Of a DNA stretch of 13,235 nt, positions 1-5,354 are shown piece after piece (within the stretch, counting starts at the first letter, position 1; each line of letters begins with the position of its first letter). The stretch comes from Acetofilamentum sp. (GTDB lineage Bacteria; Bacteroidota; Bacteroidia; Bacteroidales; DTU049), in NCBI GenBank assembly GCA_020720525.1, contig DYON01000032.1, positions 1 through 13,235 of the forward strand, given 5' to 3'. The notes under the pieces were generated by a model. That model was not told the DNA's origin. It made no database searches and saw nothing but the letters and a program-made list of their open reading frames with translations. Position numbers and translations under genes: made by a program.

Positions 1-11
1 ACTGTCCACTC

Positions 12-827
12 CTAATACTGTTCTCTATCGTTTGGAAAATCTTCGTTTTTCACATCGTGAATGTAGTTGGTAACTGCTCCTGTGATTTCGGCAAACAGAT
101 TGTGGTAGCGTCGCAAGAAACGAGGCGAAAACTCCTGGTTGATTCCAAGCATATCGTGAAGCACAAGCACTTGTCCGTCGGTGTGACGACCAGCTCCGAT
201 GCCAATAGTTGGAATTTTCAGGCTTTTGCTCACTTCGCCGGCCAAAACAGCAGGAATTTTTTCAAGAACAATTCCAAAACAACCAGCTTCTTCGAGCAAC
301 AAAGCGTCTTCGCGCAGGCGTTGAGCTTCGGTGCTTTCGGTTGCTCTTACGGTGTAGGTTCCAAATTTGTAAATAGATTGTGGCGTAAGTCCCAAATGTC
401 CCATCACTGGAATTCCAGCAGTGAGAATACGTTCAACACTTTCAATGATTTCGCGACCACCTTCCATTTTTACTGCGCTGGCTCCCGATTCTTTCATAAT
501 GCGAATTGCAGATTGCAGCGCTTCTTTCGAGTCGCCCTGATAGGTTCCGAAAGGCAAATCGACTACAACCAAAGCTCTTACTTTTCCACGCACAACCGAC
601 GAAGCATGGTAAATCATGTTATCGAGAGTGATTGGTAAAGTGGTGTCGAATCCAGCCATAACATTTGATGCCGAATCGCCCACCAAAATAATATCGATGC
701 CCGCTTTGTCGATGATTTTTGCCATCGAAAAATCGTAAGCGGTAAGCATGGTTATTTTTTCCCCATTGAGCTTCATTTCCTGAAGAACGTGGGTTGTGAT
801 TTTTCTCAGATTTTTGAAATCGGTCAT
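12..827 (-). CDS. panB: 3-methyl-2-oxobutanoate hydroxymethyltransferase (ketopantoate hydroxymethyltransferase)
   Basis: This enzyme transfers a hydroxymethyl group from 5,10-methylene-tetrahydrofolate to 3-methyl-2-oxobutanoate to give ketopantoate. It is the first committed step to pantothenate and CoA, and it acts in the cytosol. The 271-residue protein is full length (the E. coli enzyme is 264). The family signatures are in order: LVGDSASNVMAG with metal ligand D51, VVDLPFGTY with D90, VKMEGG with K120 and E122, GHLGLTPQS at about 143-151, and VLEKIP with the expected catalytic glutamate E189. The stop is TAG at 12-14. The ATG at 825-827 follows an A-rich leader without Shine-Dalgarno, about 20 bases after a TAnnTTTG box. 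The gene appears to be transcribed alone, because a terminator and a repeat separate it from the porin gene upstream. What lies downstream is outside the window. Confidence 0.97.
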   Translation of the reverse strand: MTDFKNLRKITTHVLQEMKLNGEKITMLTAYDFSMAKIIDKAGIDIILVGDSASNVMAGFDTTLPITLDNMIYHASSVVRGKVRALVVVDLPFGTYQGDSKEALQSAIRIMKESGASAVKMEGGREIIESVERILTAGIPVMGHLGLTPQSIYKFGTYTVRATESTEAQRLREDALLLEEAGCFGIVLEKIPAVLAGEVSKSLKIPTIGIGAGRHTDGQVLVLHDMLGINQEFSPRFLRRYHNLFAEITGAVTNYIHDVKNEDFPNDREQY

Positions 828-846
828 GATTTTTTGTTTGAGGCTG

Positions 847-854
847 CAAAGATA
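847..854 (-). promoter_or_regulatory. Bacteroidota-type -7 box upstream of panB
   Basis: On the minus strand these bases read TATCTTTG, an exact match to the Bacteroidota primary-sigma -7 consensus TAnnTTTG. Transcription would begin around 842, giving panB a leader of roughly 15 bases. A TTG at 880-882 lies 25 bases upstream of the box. That is slightly longer than the usual 17-23 base spacing, so the -33 element is uncertain. Confidence 0.7.
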
Positions 855-887
855 GGGATTATAGAAGAATGGATTGCTTCAATATTT

Positions 888-947
888 ATCGGTAATCCTC
901 TGCGGACTTCTGCATGGCTGTTTCCTCTGCGACTTTTGCGGTTGATT
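888..947 (-). repeat. Dispersed intergenic repeat, copy A (CGCAGAG type)
   Basis: Read on the minus strand, this 60-base element begins AATCAACCGCA, contains TCGCAGAG, and ends CCGCAGAGGATTACCGAT. A second copy lies at 13059-13113 in the opposite orientation. The first 11 bases, the internal TCGCAGAG and the last 18 bases are identical between copies; only a short middle part differs in sequence and length. Inside, a CGCAGAG-like core recurs. It sits between the porin terminator and the panB promoter and carries no reading frame of note. Confidence 0.75.
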
Positions 948-970
948 AAAAGCATCTAATTATTGAATGT

Positions 971-1007
971 AAAAAAAAGACCATCGCAAAATACGACAGT
1001 CTTTTTT
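971..1007 (-). terminator. Intrinsic terminator of the yjcH-actP-porin unit
   Basis: Read on the minus strand, a 14-base-pair stem pairs 994-1007 with 973-986. It contains two adjacent G-T wobble pairs and closes on a 7-base loop (987-993). The descending arm ends in a run of T. It lies 23 bases past the stop codon of the porin gene, so it should end that transcript. Confidence 0.85.
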
Positions 1008-1030
1008 CAATTCATTCATTTACAACGAAC

Positions 1031-2263
1031 TTAAAACTTGTAAATAGCACTCAGCAACAGACGAATGTTGGTTACATTGCTTGTATTGTTTACAGTTCCA
1101 TCAATTTGAGTAGTTCCGTAGGCAGCAGTTGTCATTTCCATTTCGGCTCCAAAAGTAAGAGCCTCGTGGATAAATAATACTCTTGGCGAAATTCGCATGA
1201 GTTGGTCGATGTTTGCTCCACGACCATAAATGCCACCAGCAATATTGGCATCGGCACCCATGTTTTTGCTGAAGCCACCAAAAAGCCCAAATTTTATTTT
1301 GGGTCCGTTGGTTGTGATATCGAGCCAAACAGCTGCAGTAGTGATGTTGGTGTAAGTAACAAAGTTTTTGGCTGTGTCGCTTATTCCCGAAACTGCATAT
1401 CCGCCAATCATCATTTGATCGGTTGCATTTTGCGCGTAGGTTCCCATCAAGCTAAAAGTGATGGGTTTGGTTTTTCCTTTGAGCCACATAAATGCACCGT
1501 AGCTACCTGTGGTTGTAGCGTCGATGTATCCGCTATCCGAAACCAAGCGTGGACGTAAGATTTTGTAGTCGGCACCTACTCCAACAGTGAATTTATCGTT
1601 GGTTGGAATCACAAAACGCAGACTGGTTCCTGGAATGCTGCTGTTGCGCAAATAGATGTTGCTTGCACCAATAGGTCCCGAGCTGGTGAAATCGCGTTGC
1701 GAATAGAGTACAATCGACGATTTAATTTTTCCAAAATCGTGGGTAACTTTTATTTGTGGATTGCGGCTAAACGGGCAGAAAGGAACTCCAGTGTTGAAAC
1801 TCAATGTTCCAGCAAATGCTTCGGCAGGAAACATTGCATGCCATGTTTGGCCAACCAGCAATTCGGTTTTGGTCCAATTGAGTTTGGTGTATGCATGACG
1901 AAGTCGAAAACCATTCATGTCGGTGTTGCTTGTGCCAAAGAATTCGGCTTCGATTACACCCGATGTTTTGGCTCCAAAAGCGTTAGGACCAGTGATGTCG
2001 CCCTTTAGGCGTGTTTGAATGCTTAGCATGTGAAACGAAGGAATGGCATTCACATCATTCGAATCGGCATCGTAAACCACGTTGTCGGGATATAGATAGA
2101 AATGACCTTCACGAATTCCCAAGCCAGCACTCGATTGACGCGTGTCGTAGAATACGTCGGTTTTTACAAAGCCGGAGAATTTAATTCCGAAAGCACTGCC
2201 ATCTTGCGCTATAGATACAAACATCGACATAGCAAGGATGGCGAAAACAAATACTCTTTTCAT
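1031..2263 (-). CDS. Outer-membrane beta-barrel porin (DcaP-like or related), last gene of the acetate-symporter unit
   Basis: This is a predicted 410-residue outer-membrane channel. Residues 1-19 form a signal peptide: MKR, a hydrophobic core, then SIA before the cut near IAQ/DG. The mature chain alternates polar and hydrophobic residues throughout. It shows the porin-like stretches IKFSGFVKTDVFYD near the N terminus and FRLRHAYTKL...LLVGQTWH at about 122-145. It ends in an aromatic residue (IYKF), as expected for recognition by the barrel-assembly machinery. The start codon lies 30 bases after the actP stop and a strong terminator follows, so it is probably co-transcribed with the symporter and may serve as the outer-membrane entry for the same substrate. 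That link is inferred. The exact porin family is uncertain: DcaP-like fits best by general pattern, and a phosphate-type OprP/OprO porin is an alternative. Confidence 0.8.
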   Translation of the reverse strand: MKRVFVFAILAMSMFVSIAQDGSAFGIKFSGFVKTDVFYDTRQSSAGLGIREGHFYLYPDNVVYDADSNDVNAIPSFHMLSIQTRLKGDITGPNAFGAKTSGVIEAEFFGTSNTDMNGFRLRHAYTKLNWTKTELLVGQTWHAMFPAEAFAGTLSFNTGVPFCPFSRNPQIKVTHDFGKIKSSIVLYSQRDFTSSGPIGASNIYLRNSSIPGTSLRFVIPTNDKFTVGVGADYKILRPRLVSDSGYIDATTTGSYGAFMWLKGKTKPITFSLMGTYAQNATDQMMIGGYAVSGISDTAKNFVTYTNITTAAVWLDITTNGPKIKFGLFGGFSKNMGADANIAGGIYGRGANIDQLMRISPRVLFIHEALTFGAEMEMTTAAYGTTQIDGTVNNTSNVTNIRLLLSAIYKF

Positions 2264-2293
2264 TTTAATTGAAGTTTTATTGTGCGAAATTAA

Positions 2294-4219
2294 TTAATCG
2301 TTAGAAACAACTTCTGCCTTCATATTTTTCTTCTTGTAGGTAAATAACGAAACTACCACAAGAGTAAGGAATCCCATCGGAATTGATACAATACCTGGGT
2401 TGCGAATTGGGATGGGTGCTGTATCAGCTGGTAGTCCATATATTTCGTACATGGTTGGAGAGAGAAGTATTAGACCTAAGGCTCCAACCATACCCACAAC
2501 AATTGCCCACGAAATACCTTTTGCTGTGGTGCGTTTCCAGAATAAAAGCATAATAATTGCAGGCAAATTGGCCGATGCAGCAATGGCAAACGCAAGACCA
2601 ACAAGGAAGTTTACATTTTGTTTTTGGAAGATAATCCCCAGCAAGATTGCAATTAAACCAACAGCAACTGCCGAAATACGGCCAGCTTTCACTTTAGCTT
2701 TTTCCGACATTTGTTTGTTCATGTATTTATCCATAAGGTCGTGAGCCACAGCTCCCGATGCTGCAACAATGAGCCCCGACACAGTTCCAAGAATTGTAGC
2801 AAAAGCAATTGCTGAAATAATGGAGAATATTACAATTCCAAACGTTTTAGCGAGTAAAGGTGCCGACATATTGGAGCTTTCAACATCGAGGCCACCATTA
2901 ACCATTGCTCCAGTTCCCATGTAAAGGGTAAGCATGTAGAAGAAGCCAATAGCTGCAATTGCAACAATGGTCGATTTACGTGCTGCTTTTTGGCTCGAAA
3001 CAGTGTAGTATCTAATTAAAATATGTGGTAAGGCCGAAGTTCCCAGGAATAGAGCAAGCATCAGCGAAAGAAAATCGAGGCGCGACCAGAATGAGCCTTC
3101 TGTATCCAATTTGTAATAGAGACCAGGCTTCATAATGTTTTTTCCTGATGTAACTGTTTGGTAATAAACAGTTACTTTGTCGTCGGCATCAACAAAACTT
3201 TTGCTTGGAAAACGTACAATTTGACTTTCTTCAAGCGTTTTTATGTATGCCAAAGGACCCACGGGGCCAGTTTCGGTAACTTCTTTGCCTTTATAAATCA
3301 ACTTTTTAATATGACCAACTTGAAAGAATTTTCGGTCTTCTTTTGGTGCGCCATTGTACAATTTTTTTCCATCTTTGGTGCTAACAACCGAAAGTGCTTC
3401 TTCTAAAATAGTTATATTTTCGATGGTGCTTACTTTCCACCAGCTAAAAATGCCTTCTTTTTCGAGTTTTACAAAACTCATGTCTTTTTCGTCGTGCTGC
3501 GAAACCATTTTGTAGGTGGAATCGGCAAAGCCAATGATTTTTCCATTTTCAACAACAGCGGGCATCGATTTGAATTCGTGATAATCGGCTCCAGGTTTAA
3601 CAGTTAGTCCTTTGTTGAGTACAAATATAACCACTATAAAAGAGAAAATAATAAGTAAACCCCCTTTAATAAACTGTACATAAGTTGTCGATGCCATACC
3701 TGCTGTTGCCACAATTAATATAACAATTGAACCAACCAGCACAACGCCTACCCAATGTGGAAATCCCAGTAAAGGTGTTACAAGTGCCCCAGCGCCAACC
3801 ATTTGCGGTATCAGATAGAAAAGTGAGACCACTAAAGTACTGATAGCCGCAGTAAGTTTTATGCCTGGTGAATTGAATTTGGCATCTAAAGCATCGGCAA
3901 AAGTATATTTGCCAAGCCTTTTAAGTGGTTCGGCAACAAGGAATAGAGCTACGACCCAACCAGCAAGATATCCAATTGAATAGAGAAATCCATCGTAGCC
4001 ATAAAAGGCAATCATTCCGCAAATTCCCAGAAAAGATGCAGCCGACAAATAGTCGCCAGCAAAAGCAATTCCATTTACAGCCCAATGAATATTGCCGCCT
4101 GCAGCATAATAGCCGCTAGCCGATTTGGCCTTGCGTCCGAAATAGAACGATAGTCCCAATACGGCAGCAACAAAAATTATAAAAATTACAATTGCAATTG
4201 TAGATACTTCGTATATCAT
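2294..4219 (-). CDS. actP: ActP-type cation/acetate symporter (sodium:solute symporter family) with a large extra loop
   Basis: This 641-residue inner-membrane transporter belongs to the SSS family. It closely follows E. coli ActP (549 residues), which takes up acetate and glycolate with a cation. Diagnostic segments are GDYLSAASFLGI (55-66), YLIPQMVGAGALV (135-147), GTSALPHILIRYYTV (393-407) followed by ARKS (413-416), and VGLAFAIAAS in the C-terminal half. Six membrane segments precede residue 204. Residues of about 204-376 are then hydrophilic and much longer than the matching ActP loop; with the family's N-out topology this loop would face the periplasm. The reading frame is intact. The ATG overlaps the yjcH stop (ATGA) and follows a perfect TAAGGAGG seven bases upstream. 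Assignment to acetate is by similarity; pyruvate, propionate or another short carboxylate is possible. Confidence 0.92.
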   Translation of the reverse strand: MIYEVSTIAIVIFIIFVAAVLGLSFYFGRKAKSASGYYAAGGNIHWAVNGIAFAGDYLSAASFLGICGMIAFYGYDGFLYSIGYLAGWVVALFLVAEPLKRLGKYTFADALDAKFNSPGIKLTAAISTLVVSLFYLIPQMVGAGALVTPLLGFPHWVGVVLVGSIVILIVATAGMASTTYVQFIKGGLLIIFSFIVVIFVLNKGLTVKPGADYHEFKSMPAVVENGKIIGFADSTYKMVSQHDEKDMSFVKLEKEGIFSWWKVSTIENITILEEALSVVSTKDGKKLYNGAPKEDRKFFQVGHIKKLIYKGKEVTETGPVGPLAYIKTLEESQIVRFPSKSFVDADDKVTVYYQTVTSGKNIMKPGLYYKLDTEGSFWSRLDFLSLMLALFLGTSALPHILIRYYTVSSQKAARKSTIVAIAAIGFFYMLTLYMGTGAMVNGGLDVESSNMSAPLLAKTFGIVIFSIISAIAFATILGTVSGLIVAASGAVAHDLMDKYMNKQMSEKAKVKAGRISAVAVGLIAILLGIIFQKQNVNFLVGLAFAIAASANLPAIIMLLFWKRTTAKGISWAIVVGMVGALGLILLSPTMYEIYGLPADTAPIPIRNPGIVSIPMGFLTLVVVSLFTYKKKNMKAEVVSND

Positions 4220-4497
4220 TTTTGCTCCTCCTTATTCATTTGGTTTTCGTATTTTGTACATAATGCATTGTAAATCAGCCCCATTACAACAGCCAGTACG
4301 ATGAGGCCCATTCCGTAAATTACAGCAATATTTTGACCTCCAATTACTTCCATTCCCATTGCGTGAGGGAAAATCATCCCAATTGCCACAAAGCCCGCAT
4401 ATACTATAAGATAAGCGAAAAATAATATCACTCCAAGCCGCGTCTTTTTGGCTATGGCTTTGTCTTCTTCGAGTTCTACTGCTGGTCCATGATGCAT
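4216..4497 (-). CDS. yjcH: DUF485 family membrane protein, partner of the acetate symporter
   Basis: This is a small inner-membrane protein of 93 residues. It has two hydrophobic segments, about 23-44 and 58-80, joined by a short loop, plus a charged cytoplasmic-looking tail. Its size, two-helix layout, segments such as FFAYLIVYAGFVAIG and position directly before actP match the DUF485 (YjcH) family, which accompanies ActP-type symporters in many bacteria. Its exact role is not established; an accessory or stabilising subunit is commonly supposed. The first ATG (4495-4497) is preceded by a perfect AAGGAGG five bases upstream, and a TAnnTTTG box lies at 4532-4539. Its TGA stop overlaps the actP ATG by four bases, which suggests translational coupling. 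Confidence 0.88.
   Translation of the reverse strand: MHHGPAVELEEDKAIAKKTRLGVILFFAYLIVYAGFVAIGMIFPHAMGMEVIGGQNIAVIYGMGLIVLAVVMGLIYNALCTKYENQMNKEEQK
4227..4234 (-). promoter_or_regulatory. Perfect Shine-Dalgarno motif of actP
   Basis: On the minus strand these bases read TAAGGAGG, an eight-base match to the bacterial anti-Shine-Dalgarno complement, seven bases before the actP ATG. They also encode the NKEE stretch near the yjcH C terminus, so part of the match could be coding coincidence. Other genes in this window outside yjcH lack such a motif. Confidence 0.7.
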
Positions 4498-4502
4498 TAA
4501 TG

Positions 4503-4509
4503 CCTCCTT
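4503..4509 (-). promoter_or_regulatory. Perfect Shine-Dalgarno motif of yjcH
   Basis: On the minus strand these bases read AAGGAGG, followed by a five-base spacer and the yjcH ATG. It lies in non-coding sequence, directly after a run of A, so coding constraint does not explain it. Bacteroidota genes seldom carry such motifs. Confidence 0.75.
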
Positions 4510-4531
4510 TTTTTTTAAATTATTAGAACCC

Positions 4532-4539
4532 CAAAAATA
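4532..4539 (-). promoter_or_regulatory. Bacteroidota-type -7 box for the yjcH-actP-porin unit
   Basis: The minus strand reads TATTTTTG, matching TAnnTTTG. Transcription would start near 4527, giving a leader of about 30 bases. A TTG at 4565-4567 is 25 bases upstream, the same spacing and the same following bases (TTGAAGC) as at panB. It lies in the divergent gap shared with the regulator gene. Confidence 0.55.
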
Positions 4540-4621
4540 ATCAGTATTGCTTATGAAATAGCTTCAATAATATTGCATGTTGACATTGATTTAGAACAAC
4601 TATATGTAACAAGAAAAAGTA

Positions 4622-4629
4622 TATCTTTG
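4622..4629 (+). promoter_or_regulatory. Bacteroidota-type -7 box for the Crp/Fnr regulator gene
   Basis: The plus strand reads TATCTTTG, an exact TAnnTTTG match. The expected transcription start near 4634-4636 leaves a leader of about 30 bases to the ATG at 4665. It also makes the alternative TTG start at 4635 unlikely. No TTG is seen at the normal -33 distance, which would fit a promoter that depends on an activator. Confidence 0.65.
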
Positions 4630-4664
4630 CAGAGTTGTTGCTTTGTATAGACCAATACGATACC

Positions 4665-5354
4665 ATGAAACTTTGCAAAAAGCTAAAGTGCGATCGCTGC
4701 CTTTATAAATGCGAAATATTCGAATCGATGAACAGACTAAGTGATAGTTCGGTCGATATTGATACCATTAACATTACATATAAACGACACGAACAAATTT
4801 GCAAACAAGGCAGCCCAGTTACGCATGCCATTTATCTGATAAGTGGATCGGCAAAGCTTTATATTGAGGGATTGAACAATAGAAATATCATCCTCAACAT
4901 TATGCGACCAGGCGATTATATTGGATTGCTTTCGTTTTTCGAATCGCCTCACTACTTCTATTCAATTATGGCATTGGAGGAGAGCAATATTTGCATGATT
5001 GATATATCGTTGGTGAAAGAATTGTATTTGGCCGATCATCAATTGCTTGTTTCGCTCAATGCAGCATTTGGGCATTCGGTTGCAAATATTATGACCAAAC
5101 TTATCTCGCTCAACCAAAAGCAAATTCGTGGTAGAATAGCCGAGAGTTTGCTCTATTTGGCCGATTTGAATGGTTGCGACGAATTTTCGATGGGGCTCAC
5201 GCGGCGCGAATTGGGCGAATTGTCGGGAATTTCCGAAGAAAATGCAGTTCGTTTGCTCACCGAATTGCGAAAAGAGAAAATTATAGATGTCGATGGCCGA
5301 AATATTTCTATTCTCGATCGTCGAATTTTGCAAAAAATTTGCGAGGTTGGTTAG
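4665..5354 (+). CDS. Crp/Fnr family transcriptional regulator with an N-terminal cysteine cluster
   Basis: This is a cytosolic DNA-binding regulator of 229 residues. Residues of about 30-135 form the cyclic-nucleotide-type beta-roll (GSPVTHAIYLISGSAKLYI and MRPGDYIGLLSFF are typical). A dimerisation helix follows, and then an FNR-type winged helix-turn-helix at about 176-225 (LTRRELGELSGISEENAVRLL). The recognition helix keeps E and R at the spacing FNR uses to read its half-site. Before the roll lie C4, C9, C12 and C16, which resembles the cysteine cluster that holds [4Fe-4S] in FNR but with different spacing. A cluster-based oxygen or NO sensor is possible but unproven. An upstream in-frame TTG at 4635 would add ten residues; the ATG was chosen because of the promoter position. 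It is divergent from the acetate-uptake unit and is its most likely regulator. The stop overlaps the stop of the convergent sensor gene. Confidence 0.9.
   Translation: MKLCKKLKCDRCLYKCEIFESMNRLSDSSVDIDTINITYKRHEQICKQGSPVTHAIYLISGSAKLYIEGLNNRNIILNIMRPGDYIGLLSFFESPHYFYSIMALEESNICMIDISLVKELYLADHQLLVSLNAAFGHSVANIMTKLISLNQKQIRGRIAESLLYLADLNGCDEFSMGLTRRELGELSGISEENAVRLLTELRKEKIIDVDGRNISILDRRILQKICEVG

Noticed and set aside
888..947. CGCAGAG-rich element as a CRISPR array
   Set aside because: The repeated core is only about seven bases with spacers of about five, and there are no cas genes in the window.
1031..2263. Phosphate-selective porin (OprP/OprO type) call
   Set aside because: The sequence shows general porin features but no clear lysine-rich selectivity signature, and the context is carboxylate uptake, so a specific phosphate role is not supported.
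4565..4598. CAATA-A-TATTG palindrome and TGTT-13-AACA spaced motif as Crp/Fnr operators
   Set aside because: Both are short, AT-rich and unlike the TTGAT-N4-ATCAA FNR site. A single window gives no way to tell them from chance, so they are not listed as features.
4635..4664. Upstream TTG start for the Crp/Fnr regulator, adding ten residues
   Set aside because: The -7 box at 4622-4629 puts the transcription start at about this position, TTG starts are rare, and the ATG at 4665 begins a typical N terminus.
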